In this document: in pieces, positions 1 through 5,264 of the stretch
How positions within the stretch are numbered: position 1 is the first letter of the stretch
Layout of the letters: every line of letters begins with the position of its first letter
From: Streptococcus sp.
GTDB lineage: Bacteria > Bacillota > Bacilli > Lactobacillales > Streptococcaceae
Assembly: GCA_003521145.1 (NCBI GenBank)
Contig: DOTL01000035.1
Coordinates: forward strand, 1 to 7,738
Direction: 5' to 3'
DNA: 7,738 nt
Translations under genes and position numbers: made by a program
Notes under the pieces: model-generated
The model's database searches: none
Told to the model about the DNA's origin: nothing
What the model saw: the letters and a program-made list of their open reading frames with translations, nothing else

Positions 1-2
1 AT

Positions 3-59
3 AGGAATAAATCTCTTTCTAGTAATGTTTTGCAACTCTACTATAACGGATTTATTCCT
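3..59. repeat. Long inverted repeat at the left edge, possible terminator
   Basis: An 11-base arm at 3-13 (AGGAATAAATC) is matched perfectly by its reverse complement at 49-59. A second, 5-base stem (TAGTA at 20-24 with TACTA at 39-43) nests inside it. Five T residues follow at 59-63, so a plus-strand transcript entering from the left could end here. The outer arms are AT-rich and 35 bases apart, so it could equally be a binding site or part of an element cut by the window edge. No gene in the window uses it. Confidence 0.4.
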
Positions 60-61
60 TT

Positions 62-134
62 TTGTGTTTACACAACTTATTTTACACTACCGACATTATT
101 ACACTTGGTTTTATTGTAATATCAATTATTACAA
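62..134. promoter_or_regulatory. Cluster of TTACAC and TTGTAAT/ATTACAA motifs, possible operator region
   Basis: This gene-free stretch downstream of the Rrf2 gene holds a near-palindrome TTGTG-TTTA-CACAA at 62-75, further TTACAC motifs at 82-87 and 99-104, and a perfect inverted repeat TTGTAAT-N7-ATTACAA at 114-134. The last resembles the repeat at the Rrf2 promoter (699-721), which also carries TTGTAA and TTACAA arms. Its role is unknown. It could control a gene beyond the left edge, possibly as a target of the Rrf2 regulator. AT-rich sequence makes chance repeats likely, so this is a weak call. Confidence 0.3.
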
Positions 135-143
135 CCTAGAATC

Positions 144-175
144 AAAAAAAGAAACCGAATAATTTTCGATTTCTT
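144..175 (-). terminator. Rho-independent terminator of the Rrf2 regulator gene
   Basis: Read on the minus strand, an 11-base stem (AAGAAATCGAA with TTCGGTTTCTT, one G-U pair, at 149-159/165-175) with a 5-base loop is followed by seven T residues (A-run at 144-150). It starts about 20 bases after the regulator's stop codon, which is the expected place for its terminator. Confidence 0.85.
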
Positions 176-194
176 ATCATTTAAGATCTAAAAA

Positions 195-644
195 TCAAGC
201 TCCAGTTTCTTTCCAGTTAGCCTTAGCATCCTTTAAAATACCAGCTAAAGTTTTCTTTTCGAGTTCTTTTTCCATTGCCATTTGAACATCTTCTAGGCTC
301 TGATCCAAAATACCATGAATATTACGTCCTACTGGACACGCTGGATTAGGATTGTCATGAAAACTAAAGAGTTGCCCACTTGGACCGATGCTATCCACCG
401 CACGATAAACCTGTAAAAGGTTAATCTCCTCTGGTGCCATGGCTAATGTCGCTCCTCCACTTCCCCTTTGAACAAAAATCAAGTCTGCTTTCTTCAGTTG
501 TGACAAGGTTTTGCGGATAATAACTGGATTGACACCCACACTACTCGCCATTAAATCACTGGTTAGCTTGGTTTCATTTCCCTTATTTTGTGCTATGAGG
601 GTCAAAATATGGACAGCAATGGTAAAGCGACTTGGAATTTGCAT
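195..644 (-). CDS. Rrf2 family transcriptional regulator (YwnA-like)
   Basis: A 149-residue DNA-binding regulator of the Rrf2 family, full length for the group. The N-terminal winged helix-turn-helix covers about residues 1-80: the opening MQIPSRFTIAVHIL is typical, the recognition helix lies near VGVNPVIIRKTLSQL (36-50), and the wing is the RGSGGATLA stretch (60-68). A C-terminal dimerisation helix follows. Only one cysteine is present (C103, in PACPVG), so it cannot bind an Fe-S cluster through three cysteines as IscR and NsrR do. It is closer to the cluster-free YwnA/CymR-like members, and C103 could be a redox or electrophile sensor (inference). The start is supported by AGAGG eight bases upstream. 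The gene has its own promoter and terminator, and a perfect inverted repeat covering the -35 box suggests autorepression. Its targets are not known; no other gene here clearly carries the same repeat. Confidence 0.9.
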   Translation of the reverse strand: MQIPSRFTIAVHILTLIAQNKGNETKLTSDLMASSVGVNPVIIRKTLSQLKKADLIFVQRGSGGATLAMAPEEINLLQVYRAVDSIGPSGQLFSFHDNPNPACPVGRNIHGILDQSLEDVQMAMEKELEKKTLAGILKDAKANWKETGA

Positions 645-681
645 ATCAAGAACCTCTCGTTAATCTTTTTCTTTTCAATCA

Positions 682-710
682 ATTATAACAAAACCAACGT
701 TGTAAAACAA
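682..710 (-). promoter_or_regulatory. Promoter of the Rrf2 regulator gene
   Basis: On the minus strand a perfect TATAAT (682-687) lies 17 bases from a TTGTTT -35 box (705-710), about 40 bases upstream of the regulator's start codon. The -35 box lies inside the inverted repeat at 699-721. Confidence 0.65.
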
Positions 711-721
711 GGAGTTACAAC
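699..721. promoter_or_regulatory. Inverted repeat GTTGTAA-N9-TTACAAC, likely Rrf2 operator
   Basis: Perfect 7-base arms (699-705 and 715-721) flank a 9-base spacer and cover the -35 box of the Rrf2 gene. The size and position suit a dimeric winged-helix repressor acting on its own gene. That the Rrf2 protein itself binds here is inferred from position only. Confidence 0.55.
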
Positions 722-745
722 AACTGAAAGAGTTCCTCTTACACT

Positions 746-772
746 AAAAAATAGAGCCATCATAAACTCTAT
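746..772 (-). terminator. Rho-independent terminator of the IIC-hydrolase operon
   Basis: On the minus strand a 6-base stem ATAGAG/CTCTAT (767-772 with 751-756) closes a 10-base loop and runs straight into six T residues (A-run at 746-751). It lies about 50 bases downstream of the hydrolase stop codon. Confidence 0.8.
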
Positions 773-797
773 CCTTTTGTATTTGAAAATAAGTAAC

Positions 798-827
798 TAG
801 ACTAATAATACATAGTATTATAGTCTA
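798..827 (-). repeat. Stable hairpin overlapping the hydrolase stop codon
   Basis: Arms at 798-811 and 815-827 pair over about 13 bases with one bulged base and a 3-base loop. The stem includes the TAG stop codon of the hydrolase gene (825-827). No T-run follows, so it is not a terminator by itself. It may protect the 3' end of the mRNA or act with the terminator at 746-772. Confidence 0.55.
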
Positions 828-1688
828 TTGAGGCTCTAACTTGGTCTTTTGCTTCTTGCGAAGACCCTGCCCCTCAATATGCTGTTTGACCAGATCTACA
901 ACTTCATCATTGGTTGGTAAATCCGAGTGCTGAGCATCTTCACCTGTAACCGTAATTTCAGTATAGCTCTTTGCTTGGTTCTGATAGATATATTTTCCGG
1001 CGGACACACTTGCATCAGGCACCAAATCATCCGAATCATAAGTGATAGTCCCTGCTACAGAATAGACATGTAGGGTGGACGGAATATTCTTCTTACCAGC
1101 TATGAAATCCGCAAGCATGACTGATTTATTTTTGATATTGGTTTCAGTGAAATTATAGGGCGTCCCAATAGTCATGAGTGAGTTTATTTTCACATCATAG
1201 TCACCCAGATAATTTTCAATAAAGGCTGTATAAATCAGACCACCATTGGAATGGGCCAGGCCTTTAAAATTATTAAAATTGTATTTATTTTGCAAGGCTT
1301 GGAAGGCCTGATTCATCATCTTAGCCTGTTTCTTGATATTACTATAGCCATCTTTGTTATTTTCAAATCCGATAACAATGACTGGCTCGTTGTCCTTTGC
1401 CTTGATTTTACCCTCAAAGGTAATCCGTCCATTGTTCCAAACCTTGACCTTGAGGAGGCTATGCTTAGCCCCATGGCGTTCCTGATTGAGCTTACGTACT
1501 AGGCCATCAAAACGATTTTCTGTAGCGGAACTCCCTGGAATCAAAATAATAGGCGACAATTTTGAATTGTAGAAAATCTCGATTTCTTTGACATTTTTCC
1601 TGGTCCAACTATAGGACGGCACAGCTAAACCAATGAGAAAGACAGCAACAAGGATAAGGGCCAACTTCGTTTTTTTACTGAACTTCAT
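825..1688 (-). CDS. Membrane-anchored alpha/beta hydrolase, DUF915 family
   Basis: A 287-residue DUF915 hydrolase with a serine-hydrolase fold. Residues 1-28 are a basic start followed by a hydrophobic stretch ending near PSYSW, which is a signal peptide or membrane anchor, so the enzyme should act outside the membrane. The core begins at SPIILIPGSSATENRFDGLV (45-64), the oxyanion-loop region. The nucleophile is S147 in AHSNGG, a variant of the usual GHSMGG elbow. The acid is probably D221 in TYDSDDLVPDASV, and the histidine is H254 in DAQHSDLP. The substrate is unknown; esterase- or lipase-like activity is the family expectation. The start is supported by AAGGAG six bases upstream, and the first 14 bases overlap the end of the IIC gene, which implies coupled translation. 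The C-terminal tail is rich in lysine. Confidence 0.88.
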   Translation of the reverse strand: MKFSKKTKLALILVAVFLIGLAVPSYSWTRKNVKEIEIFYNSKLSPIILIPGSSATENRFDGLVRKLNQERHGAKHSLLKVKVWNNGRITFEGKIKAKDNEPVIVIGFENNKDGYSNIKKQAKMMNQAFQALQNKYNFNNFKGLAHSNGGLIYTAFIENYLGDYDVKINSLMTIGTPYNFTETNIKNKSVMLADFIAGKKNIPSTLHVYSVAGTITYDSDDLVPDASVSAGKYIYQNQAKSYTEITVTGEDAQHSDLPTNDEVVDLVKQHIEGQGLRKKQKTKLEPQ

Positions 1689-2967
1689 TGCTTTCTCCTT
1701 CCTCTTTCAAACCTTGTTGCACCTTATTAGACAGATGAACAAAGGGAATAAAGATAGCAACATCAACTGCAAAACAGAGCAGGCTAACAGCAAGTGCTCG
1801 CAGGCTACCACCCGTTCCGATAAAAGCATAAAGGAGGCTCGGTGTGCCATCGGGTACAGGATAAACCGCAGCTGGCATAAGGCGAATAGCCAGAGCTACC
1901 GCAGCTATTCCCATATTGACCATAGGTGCTAGAAGAAAAGGAATCAGGTAGACCACATTTAGTAAAACTGGTATCCCTACCATCAAAGGAGCACCATTAT
2001 TAAAGAGACTAGGGAAAACACTAAGAAGACTAACCTTCTTATCCTTAAAGCTGGTTGATTTTAAGAGTAGAGCCACCAATAGCGCCAGACCTGATCCAAT
2101 ACCAGCAACCAAGCCGTAACTATGATAGAGGTTTGTTAGCGTGTAAAGGTGGGGAAGTCCAGTCGTCGTATGATGGGAGACGGCATAGGTCAGATTCTCC
2201 AAAGCAAAACTATCCTCAGTAATAGCATTGTGAGCAAATGCCTGACTATTTCCAACCCAAGCAGAGAAAGTGTTCAAAAGTCCCATCATAAAGGTTGAGA
2301 ATAGATGGTTATGGGTGACAGTGATTTTTGATACATATTGACCTATGGTCTGAAAAACATTCCGTTGCTCTCCAATAAACAAAAGGATATTAAGACCAAC
2401 AGCCAGAATTAGGGATAAAAAGATGGGACGAACGGTTTTTGGCTGATAGATATAGTCCTTATCCACAATCTGATCATCACTAGCTCTTGAAAAGCGAAAA
2501 ATCTGGCCAACCAGATAACCCACGAAGATATCCAGCATAATATTAATCGAAGCTGGTAAATTGATACGTATCAAATCGCCATCGTTTATTGGAGACATTA
2601 ACAACTCTTGCGATCCTATTATCAAACTGACCAAAAGGGAGGTCACACCAGCCGTACCAGTACTTCTACCGTAGTGACCAGCCGTGTATTTTCCTACAAA
2701 GTAGGTTGACAAAGGACCCGCTAAGCCACCAAGAAAACTGGAGAGATTGCTGACCACCTGACCAGTTATCTTAAAAGCTGGCAGCCAATCAGAAACTGAA
2801 AACAACTGGTTAATATAACCAAGCTCTGAAAAGACAGATAGTGAAACCACTCGAATAATTCCTGAAAATAGGAAAAAGGGAAAGAGAGAAACCAAGGTTT
2901 TCTGCGTAATTTGGACGAAGCCTCGCTCACGAAACCAGAGAAACCTCTGGACTAAATAGTTTGTCAT
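1675..2967 (-). CDS. PTS IIC-like sugar permease (lactose/cellobiose type), possibly atypical
   Basis: A 430-residue polytopic membrane protein of the PTS EIIC superfamily. About ten hydrophobic segments are visible, starting near residues 23-45, and the best family match is the late stretch GIPVLLNVVYLIPFLLAPMVN (331-351), the counterpart of GLPIVLNP...PFILAP in cellobiose/lactose IIC proteins. Just before it, canonical members have NEP; here residues 323-327 read NNGAP, so the sugar-contacting glutamate appears to be alanine (A326). No IIA or IIB gene lies beside it. It may import or sense a sugar using EIIA/EIIB from elsewhere, or have lost phosphotransfer-coupled transport. AGGAG lies six bases before the start. 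It is the first gene of an operon with the overlapping hydrolase, which suggests a shared substrate or process at the membrane. Confidence 0.8.
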   Translation of the reverse strand: MTNYLVQRFLWFRERGFVQITQKTLVSLFPFFLFSGIIRVVSLSVFSELGYINQLFSVSDWLPAFKITGQVVSNLSSFLGGLAGPLSTYFVGKYTAGHYGRSTGTAGVTSLLVSLIIGSQELLMSPINDGDLIRINLPASINIMLDIFVGYLVGQIFRFSRASDDQIVDKDYIYQPKTVRPIFLSLILAVGLNILLFIGEQRNVFQTIGQYVSKITVTHNHLFSTFMMGLLNTFSAWVGNSQAFAHNAITEDSFALENLTYAVSHHTTTGLPHLYTLTNLYHSYGLVAGIGSGLALLVALLLKSTSFKDKKVSLLSVFPSLFNNGAPLMVGIPVLLNVVYLIPFLLAPMVNMGIAAVALAIRLMPAAVYPVPDGTPSLLYAFIGTGGSLRALAVSLLCFAVDVAIFIPFVHLSNKVQQGLKEEGESNEVQ

Positions 2968-3019
2968 AAAAGACTCCTAGTAAAAGGAAAAATAAACTTT
3001 ACATTCAACGTTTCTCTTC

Positions 3020-3028
3020 ATTATAGCA
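3020..3028 (-). promoter_or_regulatory. Extended -10 promoter of the IIC-hydrolase operon
   Basis: On the minus strand TGC-TATAAT forms an extended -10 element. The sequence 17 bases upstream (AGGTAA) is a poor -35 box, as is common for extended -10 promoters. It would give a leader of about 45 bases before the IIC start codon. Confidence 0.6.
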
Positions 3029-3111
3029 CAAAGAGAGAGGCCTTACCTTAATCGTGGGTTAAAGCAAATTCCCAATCTTACTAAAAACACTTAGCTATCT
3101 CATAATACAAG

Positions 3112-3142
3112 AAAAAACAATAAGTCTCCACTTCCGAGACCT
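3112..3142 (-). terminator. Probable terminator of the nitroreductase gene
   Basis: On the minus strand AGGTCTC (3136-3142) pairs with GAGACTT (3122-3128), seven pairs including one wobble, over a 7-base loop. A run of six T residues (A-run 3112-3117) follows after four bases. It begins 16 bases past the nitroreductase stop codon. Confidence 0.65.
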
Positions 3143-3157
3143 ATGGTCGATTATTTA

Positions 3158-3790
3158 TTATGCAAAAGTTGTCACATCAGAGGCGTCCAGACGAACAGAC
3201 TCAAAGCCCTCTTCATTGGCTTTCCCAAGAGCAATGAGCAAAACTGGCACATGACGGTCTTCGTCAAGTCCAAATGATTTAGCAAGGCCATCTTTTTTAT
3301 AGCCACCGATAGCGTTGGTATCATAGCCGTATGAACGAGCAACCAACATCAACTGCATAGCAGCAAGGCTGGCATCGATGTGGACAATTTCATTCATCAT
3401 TTCGCGAGGAGCATTTTCATACATTGGTACAATGCTTGACAGTTGTTTTTCTTTGACTTCTTCAGGCATTTTTCCTTGAGCAACAGCCTTACCGTAGATT
3501 TCTTCAGCTCTTTCTTGGCTCTTCAAATCGGCAAAAATAAGGACCATGGCTGATGACGTTTCATTTTGCACCCCATTGAAGCTGACGAAAGGTATCAATT
3601 TTTCCTTACCCTCTTCGCTATCAACGACGACAAAACGCCAAGGTTGCATGTTGACTGATGATGGTGCTGTAACAGTCTTATCTAGGATTTCCAACAGTTC
3701 TTCTCGCGGAATCTTAACAGATGGATCAAAGTTACGAATAGAACGACGGTTATAAACGATATCTGAAAAATCATTGCTTACTACAGGCAT
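3158..3790 (-). CDS. Nitroreductase family FMN-dependent oxidoreductase
   Basis: A 210-residue flavoprotein of the nitroreductase superfamily, typical length. It opens with the FMN-phosphate-binding signature NRRSIRNFD (14-22), followed by APSSVNMQPWRFVVV (42-56), the usual flavin-contact loop. The C-terminal IGGYKKDGLAKSFGLDEDRHVPVLLIALG stretch is the second flavin-binding motif. Such enzymes reduce nitro groups, quinones or enones with NAD(P)H in the cytoplasm, usually as homodimers; the natural substrate cannot be read from sequence. AAGGAG lies seven bases before the start codon. The gene is a single unit with its own promoter and terminator. An inverted repeat spans the region between the -10 and -35 boxes, so regulation by a repressor is likely. 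Confidence 0.92.
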   Translation of the reverse strand: MPVVSNDFSDIVYNRRSIRNFDPSVKIPREELLEILDKTVTAPSSVNMQPWRFVVVDSEEGKEKLIPFVSFNGVQNETSSAMVLIFADLKSQERAEEIYGKAVAQGKMPEEVKEKQLSSIVPMYENAPREMMNEIVHIDASLAAMQLMLVARSYGYDTNAIGGYKKDGLAKSFGLDEDRHVPVLLIALGKANEEGFESVRLDASDVTTFA

Positions 3791-3832
3791 CTTATGTCTC
3801 CTTTTTTATTAAATGAAAATAATATAATCAAA

Positions 3833-3861
3833 ATTATAACACAAGACAATTGTTATCAAAA
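3833..3861 (-). promoter_or_regulatory. Promoter of the nitroreductase gene
   Basis: On the minus strand a perfect TATAAT (3833-3838) lies about 42 bases before the start codon. The -35 box is ambiguous: TTGATA (3854-3859) with a 15-base spacer, or TTTTGA (3856-3861) with 17 bases. Confidence 0.55.
3836..3856. promoter_or_regulatory. Inverted repeat ATAACA-N9-TGTTAT, possible operator
   Basis: Perfect 6-base arms (3836-3841, 3851-3856) flank a 9-base spacer and fill the space between the -10 and -35 boxes of the nitroreductase promoter. The spacing equals that of the Rrf2-promoter repeat, but the arms differ in sequence, so a different regulator is more likely. Confidence 0.4.
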
Positions 3862-3914
3862 GTATTTGCTACAGACGACTAAAGATTAGTTTCCTTGAGC
3901 CCTAGCCGTTTCTC

Positions 3915-4564
3915 CTAAGATGAATAGTAAGCCATGATAGTAATGAGATAAAGCGTGATTAACCAAATTGACCAAATATGTACAAAGTGCATCAAAATAG
4001 CAGAAGCCACTGCTCCAATGACAAAACTCCCTACGACAAAGCTATAATTGACTGCCTGACGACGATATTCTCTCTGATCACCGCTTCCCTGAATAGCATA
4101 ATAGAGGGCCGTTAACATCCTTCGATAATTTCCTGAGGTCATAAAAATCACGAAGGGATGATTCTCAATCTGACTGCCAGTAAAGGTCTTCATCATGATA
4201 CCTGCAGAAAAAGCGACAATCGGGAGCTCAATCAAGGCATTGAGGGAAGAAAAGGCAGGATAGCTGTCATGACACAAAGTGGAAGCAGACCATAAACTCG
4301 CCAATAAGTATTCTTACGTTGGTCTTTAAACCACATGCCAAAAAGAAAGCCTAAAGAAAAGAAAAAGATTGAAAAGCAACGCAACAAGTTATAGTACATA
4401 CTACTGTTCCGCCAGTCAGCGACCAAGAGAAGGATATTCCCAGTCTGTGTAGCAACTAAACTATGGTAGTACATATGACAAAAGACAACCGAAGCTCCTC
4501 CTGAAAAACTCAGCAAATTTGCCATCATTCGTGTATTTTGAGGAAGAAGGTTTCGAGATTCCAT
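3915..4564 (-). pseudogene. Frameshifted DUF1275 (YoaK-like) membrane protein gene
   Basis: Two overlapping reading frames make up one broken gene. The first part (4232-4564) starts at ATG 4564 behind AGAAGGGAAG and carries the family N-terminus with the TGN motif (SLVATQTGNILLL). It runs into PSMP and a stop. The second part (to 3915) continues the family in another frame, from SSLNALIELPIVAFSAGIMM through FMTSGNYRRML, the repeat of the TGN-type motif, to the last membrane helices. Adding one base in the short T-tract at 4250-4253 (four T residues on the coding strand, perhaps five before) joins them as ...ILPFSSLNAL... and gives about 216 residues, the normal family length. DUF1275 proteins are multi-pass membrane proteins of unknown function. 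The break removes at least half of the helices, so the product is probably inactive unless this is a sequencing error. The open second frame suggests a recent break. Confidence 0.85.
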
Positions 4565-4605
4565 AGCATAACTTCCCTTCTAATAGTGATTGATAGGATA
4601 ACTTT

Positions 4606-4614
4606 ATTATAGCA
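4606..4614 (-). promoter_or_regulatory. Extended -10 promoter of the DUF1275 gene
   Basis: On the minus strand TGC-TATAAT matches the extended -10 element also seen at the IIC operon. The sequence 17 bases upstream (CTACTG) is a poor -35 box. It lies between the toxin-antitoxin terminator and the broken gene, so that gene is probably still transcribed. Confidence 0.6.
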
Positions 4615-4634
4615 AATTCGGGAACACACAGTAG

Positions 4635-4660
4635 AAAAAAGCAACCCTCACGAGTTGCTT
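4635..4660 (-). terminator. Terminator of the toxin-antitoxin operon
   Basis: On the minus strand AAGCAAC (4654-4660) pairs with GTTGCTT (4639-4645) over an 8-base loop and runs into six T residues. Against the sister terminator at 5269-5293, one stem pair has changed from G-C to A-T on both sides, a compensated change that supports a working hairpin. Confidence 0.8.
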
Positions 4661-4667
4661 GCAATCC

Positions 4668-4710
4668 TATTTAAAATTAACGAAACCTAGGATATTCTAA
4701 GTGTTGATGC
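4668..4710 (-). pseudogene. Remnant of an aldo/keto reductase C-terminus
   Basis: On the minus strand this segment matches the last 13 or so codons of the reductase at 5303-6145. It keeps the final GTT-AAT-TTT (Val-Asn-Phe) and the bases after it, but the codon matching the Gln of GIKTQDD is a TAG stop (4697-4699) and the middle codons are shifted by small gaps. It is too short to be expressed. It marks where the 3' end of a reductase gene once joined its terminator, before or during arrival of the toxin-antitoxin pair. Confidence 0.65.
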
Positions 4711-4964
4711 TAATAGATATCACGTCTATGTCCAACATCAAGGGCAAGTATGATTAGTTCATTGTCCTGTATATTGACAATAACACAATAGGCACCAATA
4801 CGATAGCGCCATTGTCCAGTGCGATTGGCAACTAAGACCTTACCCTTAGCTCGGGGATTATCTGTTATACGATTGAGATAAGCCCTAATTTGTTTCCTAA
4901 CAAAAGTATCTAACTTTTTAAAACTTTTGGCAAATTTAGGAGTTGGTACTATCTTATAGGTCAT
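4710..4964 (-). CDS. RelE/ParE-superfamily toxin of a type II toxin-antitoxin pair
   Basis: An 84-residue protein of the RelE/ParE fold, complete for the family. It begins MTYKIVPTPKFAKSFKKLD, with two helices over about 10-40. The strand region WRYRIGAYCVIVNI (52-65) holds the arginines expected near the active site (R53, R55). It ends DVGHRRDIY, where R80, R81 and Y84 sit like the C-terminal catalytic Arg and Tyr of RelE. That pattern favours a ribosome-dependent mRNA-cleaving toxin over a gyrase poison, though this is inference. No key residue looks lost. Its first 11 bases overlap the end of the antitoxin gene; GGAGG lies 12 bases upstream, a little far, so translation is probably coupled to the antitoxin. 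The stop codon touches the reductase-derived repeat. Confidence 0.85.
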   Translation of the reverse strand: MTYKIVPTPKFAKSFKKLDTFVRKQIRAYLNRITDNPRAKGKVLVANRTGQWRYRIGAYCVIVNIQDNELIILALDVGHRRDIY

Positions 4965-5169
4965 CCCAATTTAACACCTCCACACCGTTTTCAAGATAAT
5001 CTTCATATTCTGCCAAAGCCAAATCGGCTACTCTAGCGTCGTATTCATCCTCCATGGCTTCTAAAGTTTTGGTACGAATTAATTCTGACAAGGATACCCC
5101 TTCAAATTTCACAATTGCTTGCATGAACTTCTTATCTGCTTCTGAAACCTTCAATGTAATTGTTGTCAG
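4954..5169 (-). CDS. RelB-like ribbon-helix-helix antitoxin, non-ATG start
   Basis: The antitoxin partner of the downstream toxin, about 71 residues. The N-terminal DNA-binding ribbon is TTITLKVSEADKKFM, followed by the helix-turn-helix part FEGVSLSELIRTKTLEAMEDE. The acidic C-terminal half (YDARVADLALAEYEDYLENGVEVLNWDDL) would wrap the toxin. The first acceptable start codon in the usual set is TTG at 5154, but that would delete half of the ribbon strand and leaves AAGGA 16 bases away. A CTG at 5169 gives the expected ribbon and has GAGG eight bases upstream, so it is used here; ATT at 5160 is another option. An ATG at 5201 is out of frame and overlaps the -10 box, hence upstream of the transcript. 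Autoregulation is suggested by an inverted repeat at the promoter. The start remains uncertain; the frame is not in doubt. Confidence 0.75.
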   Translation of the reverse strand: MTTITLKVSEADKKFMQAIVKFEGVSLSELIRTKTLEAMEDEYDARVADLALAEYEDYLENGVEVLNWDDL

Positions 5170-5191
5170 ATCCTTAACCTCGTTCTCTTTT

Positions 5192-5209
5192 GTAACACCA
5201 TTGTATTAC
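5192..5209. promoter_or_regulatory. Inverted repeat GTAACAC-N4-GTATTAC, likely antitoxin operator
   Basis: Arms of seven bases with one mismatch, separated by four bases, cover the -10 box and the predicted transcript start of the toxin-antitoxin operon. Ribbon-helix-helix antitoxins commonly bind such sites in their own promoter. Confidence 0.5.
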
Positions 5210-5228
5210 CACTCCTCTTTTTTGTCAA
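5200..5228 (-). promoter_or_regulatory. Promoter of the toxin-antitoxin operon
   Basis: On the minus strand a consensus TTGACA (5223-5228) and TACAAT (5200-5205) are separated by exactly 17 bases. The transcript should begin near 5193, about 24 bases before the proposed CTG start. Confidence 0.8.
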
Positions 5229-5264
5229 TTTTGATGATAGGTTCATACTTTTATTCGTAAAACA

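Larger units (their letters stand above)
4631..4710. repeat. Diverged copy of the aldo/keto reductase 3' end and terminator
   Basis: This stretch aligns with 5265-5343 at roughly 80% identity by eye: about 88% over the terminator half and about 67% over the coding half, with three single-base gaps. It begins exactly at the end of the toxin gene. With the other copy it brackets the toxin-antitoxin pair as a direct repeat. Confidence 0.75.

Noticed and set aside
62..75. Rex-type redox operator
   Set aside because: TTGTG and CACAA half-sites are present but only four bases apart, which does not fit the usual 18-base Rex site.
588..800. Plus-strand open frame of about 70 codons over the Rrf2 promoter
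   Set aside because: It runs through the regulator's promoter, operator and the operon terminator, has no ribosome site or recognisable protein features, and lies antisense to real gene starts.
1633..1932. Plus-strand open frame opposite the hydrolase and IIC genes
   Set aside because: It is a shadow of two well-supported minus-strand genes, with an unstructured composition.
3001..3025. CcpA cre-like site near the IIC promoter
   Set aside because: A central AACGTT is present but the outer positions of the cre consensus do not match on either side.
3878..3890. Palindrome ACTAA-AGA-TTAGT as terminator of the DUF1275 gene
   Set aside because: The stem is five AT-rich pairs and no T-run follows on the minus strand.
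4250..4253. Phase-variable homopolymer in the DUF1275 gene
   Set aside because: Four or five T residues is too short for ordinary slipped-strand switching; simple decay or a sequencing error is more likely.
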